A stretch of 64,000 bases of DNA from assembly GCF_004564375.1 (NCBI RefSeq), contig NZ_CP038267.1, positions 2,544,501 to 2,608,500 on the forward strand. Reading direction: 5' to 3'. Each line of letters begins with the position of its first letter. The first letter of the stretch is position 1. The notes under the pieces were generated by a model. That model worked only from the letters and a program-made list of their open reading frames with translations, made no database searches and was not told the DNA's origin. This document shows positions 49,456 through 57,506 of this stretch, piece by piece. This DNA is from Nocardioides euryhalodurans (GTDB lineage: Bacteria > Actinomycetota > Actinomycetes > Propionibacteriales > Nocardioidaceae). The position numbers and the translations under genes were made by a program.

Positions 49456-50099
49456 CGCGCCGACTGGTGGTCCTGGCGGCCGGCCTGGCCGAGCCCTCCT
49501 CGACGCGGCTGCTGGCGGACCAGCTGGCCGACGCCGTACGCGCCCAGGTGTCCTCGCGCGGCGAGGACGTCTCGGTCGACGTGCTGGAGCTGCGTGAGCT
49601 CGCCCACGACCTCGCGACCACGATGACCAGCGGCGGCGTCCCGACGCCTGCGCTGTCCCGCGCCCGCGACCTGGTGTCGGCGGCCGACGGCATGGTGGCG
49701 GTGACGCCGGTCTTCAGCGCGAGCTACAGCGGGCTGTTCAAGATGTTCGTGGACGCACTCGACCCCGACGCGCTCAACGGCATGCCGGTGCTCGTCGCCG
49801 CGACCGCCGGCACCGCCCGGCACTCCCTCGTGCTCGACCACGCGCTGCGGCCGCTGTTCACCTACCTGCGGGCGGTGGTCGTGCCGACCGGGGTGTTCGC
49901 CGCGACCGAGGACTTCGGCGACGCCGGCCTCGAGGAGCGGATCCGCCGCGCGGCCGCCGAGCTGGCTGCCCTGCTGGTGGGCGGGTCCGGTGGGGTCGGC
50001 GGGTTCGCCCCCGACCTGGCCACCCGCCCCCGCCGCTCCGGCTCTGAGCTCCCCGAGCCGCCCGCGTTCGAGAGCCTGCTCAGGGGACACGCCGGCTGA
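49452..50099 (+). CDS. NADPH-dependent FMN reductase (CE1759 type)
   Basis: A 215-aa flavodoxin-like reductase. LVVLAAGLAEPSSTRLLADQLADAV is the FMN-phosphate loop, MVAVTPVFSASYSGLFKMFVDALDPDALNGMPVLVAATAGTARHSLVLDHALRPLFTYLRAVVVPTGVFA is the NADPH_dep_FMN_red core. It forms the reductase half of a two-component flavin monooxygenase with the overlapping upstream gene. Confidence 0.9.
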   Translation: MTRRLVVLAAGLAEPSSTRLLADQLADAVRAQVSSRGEDVSVDVLELRELAHDLATTMTSGGVPTPALSRARDLVSAADGMVAVTPVFSASYSGLFKMFVDALDPDALNGMPVLVAATAGTARHSLVLDHALRPLFTYLRAVVVPTGVFAATEDFGDAGLEERIRRAAAELAALLVGGSGGVGGFAPDLATRPRRSGSELPEPPAFESLLRGHAG

Positions 50100-50124
50100 C
50101 GTCGGATTTGGAAGACTGGGCGAC

Positions 50125-51201
50125 GTGGTCACCGACGTCGACATCGCCCGCTGGCGGCTCCGCAGCCAGCACCTGGTCGGGTCTGGGCCCACGTCGGCGG
50201 AGGGCGTCGTACGGTCGCTGCTCGGCGTCCAGGCCGAGAACCCCGCCCAGTCCGCGTGGGCCGTCGCCGCCCGCACCGCGGCCCCCGACCCGTCGGACCT
50301 CGGCGCCGCCCTCGACGAGGGCCGGGTCGTGCGCGTCCACGTGCTGCGGTCCACCTGGCACTACGTCACGGCCGAGGACCTGGTGTGGCTGGTCGAGCTG
50401 ACCGCCCCCGGAGCGGGCCGGCCCGCCGCCCAGCAGCTGGCCGAGGTCTACGACGACGCCGAGCTGGACCGGCTCTCGGGGTTGGTGGTGGACGCACTGG
50501 CGGGCCGGCACCTCACCCGGCCACAGCTCGCCGCGCTGCTCGTCGAGGCCGGTGAGCAGGTGCCGGGCCATGAGCTGATGCTGCTGATGGCCCACCTCGA
50601 GCTGCGGGCCCTGGTGTGCAGCGGCCCGGTGGTCGACGGAGCCCACAGCTACGTGCTCGTCGCGGACCGGGTGCGCGCGCCCCGACGTCTCGACCGGGAC
50701 GAGGGACTGGCCGAGCTCGCGCTGCGCTACGCCACCGGCCACGGACCGGTCACGGCCGAGGACCTGGCCTACTGGGCCAGCCTGTCGCTCCCGGACGCGC
50801 GGGCCGGCCTCACCGCGGCCGCGGACGGGCTGGCCACCTTCGAGCACGACGACCGGACGTTCTGGCACCCGCCCGACCAGGAGCCACCGACTGGCCCCAC
50901 GGAGCCGGCCGCCCACCTGTTGCAGATCCTGGACGAGACCTACCGCGGCTACGCGACCGCCTCCCGCTGGGTGCTCGACGCGGCCGGCGTCGTCCCGCGC
51001 GGCCGCGAGAGCGCGATGGGGATGGCACTCGTCGACGGCCAGCTGGTCGCCGCCATGAAGCGTTCCGTCACCGCCCGGCAGGTGGTATTCGAGCTCGCGC
51101 CGTACGCCTCGTGGCACGACGACCACCTGGTGCCGGTCGAGCGCGCGGCCGCGCGCTACGGAGCCTTCCTCGCCCGGGAGGCCGTGGTCGACCTGCGGTG
51201 A
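50125..51201 (+). CDS. AlkZ-like winged-helix DNA-binding protein
   Basis: A 358-aa HTH_42-family protein of the AlkZ branch. VTDVDIARWRLRSQHLVG, then SLLGVQAENPAQSAWAVAAR, where AlkZ proteins usually have QAQ; here the second Gln is Glu. VLRSTWHYVTAEDLVWLVELTAP, LRYATGHGPVTAEDLAYWASLSLPDARAGL and LDETYRGYATASRWVL complete the family pattern. It may be a DNA glycosylase with altered activity or a non-catalytic binder. The GTG is 7 nt after AAGACT. Confidence 0.82.
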   Translation: MVTDVDIARWRLRSQHLVGSGPTSAEGVVRSLLGVQAENPAQSAWAVAARTAAPDPSDLGAALDEGRVVRVHVLRSTWHYVTAEDLVWLVELTAPGAGRPAAQQLAEVYDDAELDRLSGLVVDALAGRHLTRPQLAALLVEAGEQVPGHELMLLMAHLELRALVCSGPVVDGAHSYVLVADRVRAPRRLDRDEGLAELALRYATGHGPVTAEDLAYWASLSLPDARAGLTAAADGLATFEHDDRTFWHPPDQEPPTGPTEPAAHLLQILDETYRGYATASRWVLDAAGVVPRGRESAMGMALVDGQLVAAMKRSVTARQVVFELAPYASWHDDHLVPVERAAARYGAFLAREAVVDLR

Positions 51202-51220
51202 GCGGTGGCAGTCTGGACTG

Positions 51221-51637
51221 ATGACGGAGAACCCTTCCCCCCGCGTGTCCCAGCTCCGCCTCGTGGTGCACGCCGAGGACTACGACGAGGCGGTCGCGTT
51301 CTTCCGCGACGCACTGGGGCTTCCGGTGGCCGAGGCCTACGACGGCGAGGGAGGTGCGCAGGTGATGATCCTGGACGCCGGGCGGGCCACCCTGGAGCTG
51401 TCCAACACCCCCCAGGTCGAGCTGATCGACCGGGTCGAGGTCGGCCGCCGGGTCGCGCCCCACTTCCGGGTGGCCCTGGAGGTGGACGACTGCGAGGCGG
51501 CGACCCGGGTCGCGCTCGACGCAGGGGCCGAGGGCATCGCGCCCCCGACGCTCACGCCGTGGAACTCCCGCAACGCGCGGCTGCAGGCGCCGGCGGGGAT
51601 CCAGCTGACGCTCTTCCAGGAGCTCGGCCAGGACTGA
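51221..51637 (+). CDS. VOC-fold (glyoxalase/bleomycin resistance-like) protein
   Basis: A 138-aa vicinal-oxygen-chelate protein: QLRLVVHAEDYDEAVAFFRDALGLPVAEAYDGEGG, VMILDAGRATLELSNTPQVELID and APAGIQLTLFQEL. Metal ligands could be the His in LVVHAED and the Glu in TLEL. Reaction unknown. CAGTCT (51209-51214) ends 6 nt before the ATG, and the upstream gene ends only 20 bp away, so the promoter overlaps that gene's stop region. Confidence 0.85.
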   Translation: MTENPSPRVSQLRLVVHAEDYDEAVAFFRDALGLPVAEAYDGEGGAQVMILDAGRATLELSNTPQVELIDRVEVGRRVAPHFRVALEVDDCEAATRVALDAGAEGIAPPTLTPWNSRNARLQAPAGIQLTLFQELGQD

Positions 51638-51697
51638 CCGGGTGCTCGGAGTCAGCCGACCTCGACGGGCATCGGCACCCGGTGGCAGGCTCGGTCC

Positions 51698-52102
51698 ATG
51701 GCGGACCGCAGGACGACTGCCCGGGCCGGTGACGTGGGCGAGTTCGTCGCCGGGATCACCGACGACCGGCGGCGCGAGGACACCGAGGCGGTGGTCGCGC
51801 TGATGCGCGAGGTGACCGGCACCGAGCCACGGATGTGGGGCACCTCGATCGTGGGCTTCGGTGATCGGCCGTACACCACCGCCGACGGCGTCGAGCGCGC
51901 GTGGTTCGCGGTCGGCCTCTCGCCCCGCAAGGCCGCGCTGGTGCTCTACGGGGTGCTGCCGCCGGACGACGACAGCGCCGATCTCGTGCAGCTCGGACCC
52001 CACAGCACCGGCAAGAGCTGTCTCTACGTCAAGCGGCTGGCCGACGTCGACGAGCCGACGCTGGCCCGGCTCGTCCGGCGGGCGTGGGAGGACGAGGGCT
52101 GA
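51698..52102 (+). CDS. DUF1801 domain protein
   Basis: A 134-aa protein of the DUF1801/YdhG-like group. ITDDRRREDTEAVVALMREVTGTEPRMWGTSIVGFGD and WFAVGLSPRKAALVLYGVLPPDDD, then TGKSCLYVKRLADVDEPTLARLVRRAW, cover the domain. The fold is related to frataxin-like alpha/beta proteins; function unknown. CAGGCT (51686-51691) ends 6 nt before the ATG. Confidence 0.87.
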   Translation: MADRRTTARAGDVGEFVAGITDDRRREDTEAVVALMREVTGTEPRMWGTSIVGFGDRPYTTADGVERAWFAVGLSPRKAALVLYGVLPPDDDSADLVQLGPHSTGKSCLYVKRLADVDEPTLARLVRRAWEDEG

Positions 52103-52134
52103 GTCGCTGCGCCGCCCCGGTGGCCCCCAGCCCC

Positions 52135-53082
52135 TCAGGTCGCGATGTGCACGATCGCGTCCCCCGAGTTCACCAGGGGCGCCTCGGTACGGCCGATGAC
52201 GATGCCGTCCCGGTTGGCGTGGACCAGCCGCAGCGTCCGGCCGAACGAGTCGACGAGCGCGCCGAGCCGTTCCCCGTCGGTCACCCGCTGGCCGAGCCGG
52301 GCGTCGAGGTCGAGGATGCCCGTACGCCGGGCGCGGACCCAGCCGCTGGAGCGGCACTCCACGCTCGGCTCGTGGTCGGGCTCGGCGGGGCCGTCCACCA
52401 TCCCGAGCGAGGCGAGGACCCGGCGTACGCCGGCGACGCCCGCGTCGATCGCATAGCCGTCGAAGCGGAGGTTCTCGCCCGCCTCGTAGAGCAGCACGGT
52501 GGCGCCGCGCTCGCGGGCGGCGTGGCGCAGCGAGCCGTCGCGGATCCTCGCGTGCAGCATGACCGGCGCCGCGAACGCCTCGGCCAGCGATCGGGTGCGC
52601 GGGTCGTCGAGGTCGGCCCGGATCTGCGGCAGGTTGGAGCGGCGGTCCGAGCCGGTGTGGAGGTCGATCCCGACCTCGCACTTGGCGACCACTTCCTGCA
52701 TGAACAGGTGCGCGATCCGGCTCGCCAGCGACCCACGCGCCGAGCCGGGGAACGAGCGGTTGAGGTCGCGCCGGTCGGGGAGGTAGCGGTCGCCGGTCAT
52801 GAAGCCGAGCACGTTGACGATCGGGACCGCGATCAGCGTGCCGCGGAGCTCCTTGGGGTCGAGCCCGGCCAGCACCTGGCGGATCACCTCGACGCCGACC
52901 ACCTCGTCGCCGTGGATCGCGGCGTCCAGCCAGACGGTGGGCCCGTCCTCACGTCCGTGGAAGACCCGGACCGGCAGGCTCACGTCGGCGCCGGTGACCA
53001 GCCGGGTGATCGGCAGCTCGAGCGAACGTGAGGTCCCCACCCGGATCCGGACGTTGCCGATCCCGAAGGACTCCCGCGGCAT
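52135..53082 (-). CDS. succinylglutamate desuccinylase / aspartoacylase-family (AstE-like) protein
   Basis: A 315-aa zinc carboxypeptidase-like amidohydrolase. The zinc site is WLDAAIHGDEVVGVEVI (H-G-D-E) with the later His in VGIDLHTGSD; the catalytic Glu should be in VLLYEAGEN. PIVNVLGFMTGDRYLPDRRDLNRSFPG is the substrate-binding Arg region. It probably cleaves an N-acyl or gamma-glutamyl-type amide. Its ATG overlaps the stop of the RimB-like gene, and a RimK ligase is divergent, suggesting opposing addition and removal reactions. Confidence 0.87.
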   Translation of the reverse strand: MPRESFGIGNVRIRVGTSRSLELPITRLVTGADVSLPVRVFHGREDGPTVWLDAAIHGDEVVGVEVIRQVLAGLDPKELRGTLIAVPIVNVLGFMTGDRYLPDRRDLNRSFPGSARGSLASRIAHLFMQEVVAKCEVGIDLHTGSDRRSNLPQIRADLDDPRTRSLAEAFAAPVMLHARIRDGSLRHAARERGATVLLYEAGENLRFDGYAIDAGVAGVRRVLASLGMVDGPAEPDHEPSVECRSSGWVRARRTGILDLDARLGQRVTDGERLGALVDSFGRTLRLVHANRDGIVIGRTEAPLVNSGDAIVHIAT

Positions 53083-53567
53083 CAACGGCCCCGGTTCCGG
53101 CGGCGCACGGACACCTTCGGACGGCCGCCGAGGTAGGAGCGGCTGGGGTCGACGAGGAAGCCCTGGCACAGCGCCTCACGGCCCACCAGCATCCGGAAGC
53201 CCATCTCGTCACGCTTGCTCAGCGTGACCTCGGCGTCGACCACGTGCTTGCACAGGCTGACGTCGAGCTGCACGACGTACCGCTCCTCGGCGTGGCCGCT
53301 CGAGCTCCGCACCTCCCGTCGGTCGAGGACCCGCGACTCGCAGTCGACGGCGTCCTCGTCGGAGTCCTGCCACGGGTGGACCGAGTAGCGCACCCACACC
53401 TCGCCGTCGCGCTCGAACTCCTCGAGGTCGAAGGCGTGGAGGGCGGAGGTACGCGCGCCGGTGTCGACCTTCGCCTTGATCCACGAGACGCCGAGGCCCG
53501 GGAGGCTCACCCATTCCCGCCACCCGACGATGGTGTTGGATGGAGCGGATGCGTCCGTTGCAGTCAC
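53082..53567 (-). CDS. RimB-like retropepsin-type (ATP-dependent zinc protease family) protein
   Basis: A 161-aa protein. VGWREWVSLPGLGVSWIKAKVDTGARTSALHAFDLEEFERDGEVWVRYSVHP holds the D-T-G-A aspartic-protease-like motif of this family; RSSSGHAEERYVVQLDVSLCKHVVDAEVTLSKRDEMGFRMLVGREALCQGFLVDPSRSYL completes it. In Pseudomonas, RimB works with RimK and affects its ribosome-modifying activity. The GTG is 6 nt after GAGGAT; the divergent rimK promoter box abuts it. Confidence 0.87.
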   Translation of the reverse strand: MTATDASAPSNTIVGWREWVSLPGLGVSWIKAKVDTGARTSALHAFDLEEFERDGEVWVRYSVHPWQDSDEDAVDCESRVLDRREVRSSSGHAEERYVVQLDVSLCKHVVDAEVTLSKRDEMGFRMLVGREALCQGFLVDPSRSYLGGRPKVSVRRRNRGR

Positions 53568-53573
53568 CCCTCG

Positions 53574-53586
53574 ATCCTCTCAGGTT
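53574..53586. promoter_or_regulatory. back-to-back divergent -10 boxes
   Basis: The 25-bp gap between the RimB-like and RimK genes holds two -10 boxes one base apart: GAGGAT on the minus strand (53574-53579) and CAGGTT on the plus strand (53581-53586). Each ends 6 nt from its start codon, so both mRNAs should be leaderless and the two polymerases cannot bind at once. Confidence 0.6.
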
Positions 53587-53592
53587 GCTGAC

Positions 53593-54783
53593 ATGAAGCT
53601 CGCCATCCTCTCGGTCTCCCCCCGTGCCTACAGCACGCAGCGGTTGCGGACCGCCGCACTCGACCGCGGGCACACCGTGAAGGTGCTCAACACCCTCCGG
53701 TTCGGCATCGACCTGAGCCACGACGAGCCGGACCTGCAGTTCCGCGGGAAGCAGCTCTCGGACTACGACGCGATCCTGCCGAGGATCGGCAACTCCATCA
53801 CCTACTTCGGCACCGCGGTGGTGCGGCAGTTCGAGCAGATGGACGTCTACACGCCCAACACCGCCGCCGGCATCACGAACTCGCGGGACAAGCTGCGGGC
53901 GTCGCAGATCCTGTCCCGCCACAACGTGCTGATGCCGGCCACCACCTTCGTGCGCGACCGCGCCGACGTGATCCCGGCGATCGAGCGGGTCGGCGGTGCG
54001 CCGGTCGTGATCAAGCTGCTCGAGGGCACCCAGGGCATCGGCGTGATCCTCGCCCCGGACCGCAAGGTCGCCGAGGCCATCATCGAGACCCTGCACAGCA
54101 CCCGGCAGAACGTGCTGATCCAGCGCTTCGTCAAGGAGAGCAAGGGCCGCGACATCCGGGCGCTCGTCGTCGGTGACCGGGTGGTCGCGGCCATGCGCCG
54201 CGTCGCGCAGGGCGACGAGTTCCGCTCCAACGTGCACCGCGGCGGCTCGGTCGAGGCGGTCGAGCTCGACCCGGTCTTCGAGGAGGCGGCCGTGCGCTCG
54301 GCCCAGATCATGGGCCTCAAGGTCGCGGGGGTCGACATGCTCGAGGGCAACGACGGCCCGCTGGTGATGGAGGTCAACTCCTCGCCCGGCCTCGAGGGCA
54401 TCGAGAACGCCACCAAGCTCGACATCGCCGGCGCGATCATCGACCACATCGACAACCAGGTCGCGTTCCCGCAGATCGACGTGCGGCAGCGGCTGAGCGT
54501 CTCCACCGGGTACGGCGTGGCCGAGCTCGCCGTCCACGGCGAGGCCGACATCGTCGGCAAGTCCATCACCGACTCCGGCCTGCGCGAGAAGGACATCACC
54601 GTCCTCACGCTCCACCGCGGCGCCCAGGTCCTGCCCAACCCGCGTGCCTCCACCGTGCTGGAGGCCGAGGACCGGCTGCTGTGCTTCGGCAAGCTCGAGG
54701 AGATGCGCTCGATGATCCCCGAGCGCCGCAAGCGTCGGCAACGGGTCAAGAAGCTGCCGAAGCAGCCGATCCACGACGCCTGA
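53593..54783 (+). CDS. rimK: RimK-family alpha-L-glutamate ligase with C-terminal TrkA-C domain
   Basis: A 396-aa ATP-grasp ligase. The core matches RimK: LAILSVSPRAYSTQRLRTAALDRGHTVKVLNTLRFGIDL, AILPRIGNSITYFGTAVVRQFEQMDVYTPNTAAGITNSRDKLRASQILSRH, VVIKLLEGTQGIGVILA, FVKESKGRDIRALVVGDRVVAAMRR and LVMEVNSSPGLEGIE (Mg-binding). RimK adds glutamates to ribosomal protein S6 or other C-termini. Residues ~305-380 (GYGVAELAVHGEADIVGKSITDSGLREKDITVLTLHRG) form a TrkA-C/RCK_C-like ligand domain, an unusual extension. The ATG is 6 nt after CAGGTT. Confidence 0.92.
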   Translation: MKLAILSVSPRAYSTQRLRTAALDRGHTVKVLNTLRFGIDLSHDEPDLQFRGKQLSDYDAILPRIGNSITYFGTAVVRQFEQMDVYTPNTAAGITNSRDKLRASQILSRHNVLMPATTFVRDRADVIPAIERVGGAPVVIKLLEGTQGIGVILAPDRKVAEAIIETLHSTRQNVLIQRFVKESKGRDIRALVVGDRVVAAMRRVAQGDEFRSNVHRGGSVEAVELDPVFEEAAVRSAQIMGLKVAGVDMLEGNDGPLVMEVNSSPGLEGIENATKLDIAGAIIDHIDNQVAFPQIDVRQRLSVSTGYGVAELAVHGEADIVGKSITDSGLREKDITVLTLHRGAQVLPNPRASTVLEAEDRLLCFGKLEEMRSMIPERRKRRQRVKKLPKQPIHDA

Positions 54784-54784
54784 G

Positions 54785-55249
54785 TCACCGCACGTCGAGC
54801 ACGCGGGCCACCGCCTCGGCCGCGTCGGCGACCACGACCGGACCGCCCTCGGCGGGCAGCTCCCAGCCGAGCAGCGCGTACGCCGGCACGCCGGTGCGGC
54901 AGGCGAGCGCGACCTCGCTCAGGGTGCCCCAGCTGCCGCCCACCGAGATGACCGCGTCGACCGCCCGCACGAGCAGCGCGTTGCGCATCTCGCCCAGCCC
55001 GGTCGCGACGGCGACCGTGAGGTGGGTGTTGCCCTCGCGCCGGTCGCTCCCGGGCAGGAGGCCGAGCGCGGTGCCGCCGGCGGAGGTGGCGCCCCGTGAC
55101 GCGGCCTCCATCACCCCGGTGCCACCGCCGGTGACCACCACGACCTCGGCCCCGGCCAGCAGGCGACCGACCTCCTCGGCAGCGGCGAGCACCTCGGCGG
55201 CCGGCTCGCCGCTCGGGCCGACGACGCCGACGTAGCCCCGGGCGCTCAC
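54785..55249 (-). CDS. TIGR00725/LOG-like Rossmann nucleotide-binding protein
   Basis: A 154-aa protein: GYVGVVGPSGEPAAEVLAAAEEVGRLLAGAEVVVVTGGGTGVMEAASRGA and AVISVGGSWGTLSEVALACRTGVPAYALLGWELP. It resembles the lysine-decarboxylase-like/LOG fold with GGGTGVMEA and a GGSWGTLSE variant of the usual PGGxGTxxE. It may hydrolyse nucleotide monophosphates or just bind them. The GTG start overlaps the stop of the TetR gene upstream. Confidence 0.85.
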   Translation of the reverse strand: MSARGYVGVVGPSGEPAAEVLAAAEEVGRLLAGAEVVVVTGGGTGVMEAASRGATSAGGTALGLLPGSDRREGNTHLTVAVATGLGEMRNALLVRAVDAVISVGGSWGTLSEVALACRTGVPAYALLGWELPAEGGPVVVADAAEAVARVLDVR

Positions 55250-55902
55250 GCCTGCTCCTCGGCCAGCCGGCGGGCGATCCCCTCGAGGACCAGCTCCAGC
55301 CCCCAGCCGAACTCGTCGCCGAAGTCGTAGCCCGGCTGCAGCGCCCGGTCCACGGCGTACTCACGGAAGTGGACCAGCTCCCCCTCCGGCAGCCCGGTGA
55401 GGATCTCCGACCCCAGGTCGGCCAGCTCGCCCTCGTCCTGGAACGGCAGGCTCACCTCCTGCACGACGAAGCCGTAGAGGTGGGCGTCGAGCAGCGCGGC
55501 CGCGTGCCCGGCCAGCTCCAGCGAGAAGCCGGCCGCGCGGAGGCAGCCGAGCACCGCGTCGTGGTGGCGGAGCGTCTCGGGCCCCGGCGTGCGCCGGGAG
55601 TCCATGAGGCCGATCGCCCAGCGGTGCCGCTTCATCGCCTCGCGGGCCGAGCCCGACCGGGCCCGCATCTGCTCGGTCCAGTCCTCCCCGACCACCGGCA
55701 GGTGGAACTCGGCGAAGACCGCGTCGACCAGCCCGTCGAGCAGGGCGTCCTTGCCCGGGACGTGGTGGTAGAGCGACATCGCCTCGACCCCCAGGGCGGT
55801 CGCGAGCGACCGCATCGAGAGCCCTGCCAGGCCGTGCTCGTCGGCCAGTTCGAGGGCCGTGGCGTGGATGCGCTCGCGGCTCAGCGGGGTCCGGGTCGGC
55901 AC
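55246..55902 (-). CDS. TetR-family regulator (TetR_C-type)
   Basis: A 218-aa repressor. SRERIHATALELADEHGLAGLSMRSLATALGVEAMSLYHHVPGKDALLDGLVDAVF is the TetR helix-turn-helix with the true-TetR-like pattern, and the C-terminal part (HRWAIGLMDSRRTPGPETLRHHDAVLGCLRAAGFSLELAGHAAALLDAHLYGFV) fits the TetR_C effector domain. It is divergent from an oxidoreductase gene, with two identical-pattern operators between them. Start is GTG. Confidence 0.9.
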   Translation of the reverse strand: MPTRTPLSRERIHATALELADEHGLAGLSMRSLATALGVEAMSLYHHVPGKDALLDGLVDAVFAEFHLPVVGEDWTEQMRARSGSAREAMKRHRWAIGLMDSRRTPGPETLRHHDAVLGCLRAAGFSLELAGHAAALLDAHLYGFVVQEVSLPFQDEGELADLGSEILTGLPEGELVHFREYAVDRALQPGYDFGDEFGWGLELVLEGIARRLAEEQA

Positions 55903-55928
55903 AGGTCCGGTCCTTCCTCTTGCGATGG

Positions 55929-55965
55929 CTTACAACGTAAGGCTACTGTCTTCTTACAGCGTAAG
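55929..55965. promoter_or_regulatory. tandem TetR operators with promoter
   Basis: CTTACAACGTAAG (55929-55941) and CTTACAGCGTAAG (55953-55965) are two copies of the palindrome CTTAC-N3-GTAAG, centres 24 bp apart. TACTGT (55944-55949) between them is the likely -10 of the oxidoreductase gene, so the second site covers the transcription start. The TetR protein encoded next door is the obvious ligand. Confidence 0.8.
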
Positions 55966-55978
55966 GGAGAGGATGGAC

Positions 55979-56965
55979 ATGAAGGCGATCGTGCGTACCG
56001 AGTACGGCAGCACCGACCGGGTCGTGCTGGCCGACCGGCCGGACCCGGTTCCGGGCCCGGGCGAGGTGCTGCTGGTGGTGCGGGCGGCCGGCGTCGACCG
56101 TGGCGTCTGGCACCTGATGACCGGCGAGCCGCGGCTGATGCGACTCGCCACGGGCCTGCGCCGGCCCCGCCGGCCGGTCCTGGGTCGCGACGTCGCCGGG
56201 GTGGTCGCCGCCCTCGGCGAGGGGGTGACCGGCCTCGCCGTCGGGGACGAGGTGATGGGCACCGCTCCCGGCGGGACGTTCGCCGAGCTGGCGGTGACGA
56301 GCCCTGACCGGTTGGTGGCCAAGCCGGCCGCCTGGACCTTCGAGGAGGCCGCGGCCGTCCCGATCTCGGGCCTGACCGCCCTCCAGGCCGTCCACGACGT
56401 GGGCCGGGTCCGGGCCGGCCAGCGGGTCCTGGTGCTCGGCGCGTCCGGTGGCGTGGGCAGCTTCGTCGTCCAGCTCGCCCGGCACGCCGGCGCCCGTGTG
56501 GACGCGGTCTGCAGCGCCACCAAGGCCGAGTTCGTGCGGGGCCTGGGGGCCGACAGGGTCCTGCCCCACGGGCCGGGGGCCGACCTTCCGGGCGAGGACG
56601 GGACGCCGGCGGCCTACGACGTGGTCATCGACATCGGTGGTGGCCGGTCGATCCGCCGGCTGCGGCGGGTCCTGGCGCCCCGGGGCACGCTCGTGATCGT
56701 CGGCGGCGAGACCGGCGGGCCGTGGCTCAGCGGCATCCAGCGCCAGCTCGGCGCCGCCGCCCTCTCCCCGCTGGTGCGGCAACGGCTGCGCTTCTTCGTC
56801 GCCTCGGAGAAGGCGACGGAGCTGGCGCGTCTGGTGGCGCTCGCCGAGGAGGGTGCGTTCGTCCCGGCCGTCGAGCGGACCTGGCCGCTCCCCGACGCGG
56901 CTGCCGCCATCGACCACCTCGCCGAGGGGCGTGCCCGCGGCAAGCTGGTCGTCAGCGTGGGCTGA
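55979..56965 (+). CDS. NAD(P)-dependent zinc-less quinone oxidoreductase-like dehydrogenase
   Basis: A 328-aa medium-chain dehydrogenase of the NADPH:quinone reductase type. MKAIVRTEYGSTDRVVLADRPDPVPGPGEVLLVVRAAGVDRG, RRPRRPVLGRDVAGVVAALGEGV and RVLVLGASGGVGSFVVQLARHAGARVDAVCS are diagnostic; structural-zinc cysteines are absent. The ATG at 55979 has GAGAGG 6 nt upstream, which decides it over an ATG two codons earlier. Expression is probably relieved when TetR binds its effector. Confidence 0.88.
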   Translation: MKAIVRTEYGSTDRVVLADRPDPVPGPGEVLLVVRAAGVDRGVWHLMTGEPRLMRLATGLRRPRRPVLGRDVAGVVAALGEGVTGLAVGDEVMGTAPGGTFAELAVTSPDRLVAKPAAWTFEEAAAVPISGLTALQAVHDVGRVRAGQRVLVLGASGGVGSFVVQLARHAGARVDAVCSATKAEFVRGLGADRVLPHGPGADLPGEDGTPAAYDVVIDIGGGRSIRRLRRVLAPRGTLVIVGGETGGPWLSGIQRQLGAAALSPLVRQRLRFFVASEKATELARLVALAEEGAFVPAVERTWPLPDAAAAIDHLAEGRARGKLVVSVG

Positions 56966-56969
56966 GACC

Positions 56970-57467
56970 TCAGCCCACGGGATCGCCGAGCAGCCCCGTG
57001 TCGACGTCGTAGAGGAACCCGCCGACCTCGACCTCGGCGGGCATCAGCGGATGGCTGCGCACCCGGCGCACGTCGGCCCGCAGGGCCTGCCGCTGGTCGG
57101 TGATGGCGCCGATCGAGAGCCACGAGGCGTCCTGCTGGAGGCGTTCGCCGACGCGGGCCTGGAGCTCGGCCTCGCCGGCCGAGGCCATCGCGCAGCGGGT
57201 GTGCTGGACCACGAGGATCCGGCTCACGTTGAGCAGCGAGACGCCGAGCACGAGCGCGACCAGGGCGGCGTCGGTCACCCGGCCGCCGGGGTTGCGCAGG
57301 ATCTTGGCGTCGCCCGGCTCGAGCCCGACCATCCGCAGCGGGTCGATCCGCGAGTCCATGCAGGTCACCATCGCGACTCCCGCGTGGGCGATCCCGTCGA
57401 AGCCGCTCATCGAGAAACTCTCGGCGTAGCGGCGGTTGGCAGCCAACAGGTCATCGAAGCCGGTCAC
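56970..57467 (-). CDS. beta-class carbonic anhydrase
   Basis: A 165-aa zinc enzyme interconverting CO2 and bicarbonate. The zinc ligands and catalytic dyad are in MVTCMDSRIDP (Cys, Asp, Arg) and ILVVQHTRCAMAS (His, Cys). KILRNPGGRVTDAALVALVLGV is the usual middle region. The family is small and monodomain, as here. The GTG at 57467 fits a TACCCT box ending 8 nt upstream. It is convergent with the oxidoreductase gene. Confidence 0.92.
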   Translation of the reverse strand: MTGFDDLLAANRRYAESFSMSGFDGIAHAGVAMVTCMDSRIDPLRMVGLEPGDAKILRNPGGRVTDAALVALVLGVSLLNVSRILVVQHTRCAMASAGEAELQARVGERLQQDASWLSIGAITDQRQALRADVRRVRSHPLMPAEVEVGGFLYDVDTGLLGDPVG

Positions 57468-57506
57468 ACCGAGCAAGGGTAGGGCGCGTCGCGCTCCGAT
57501 GCCCGG

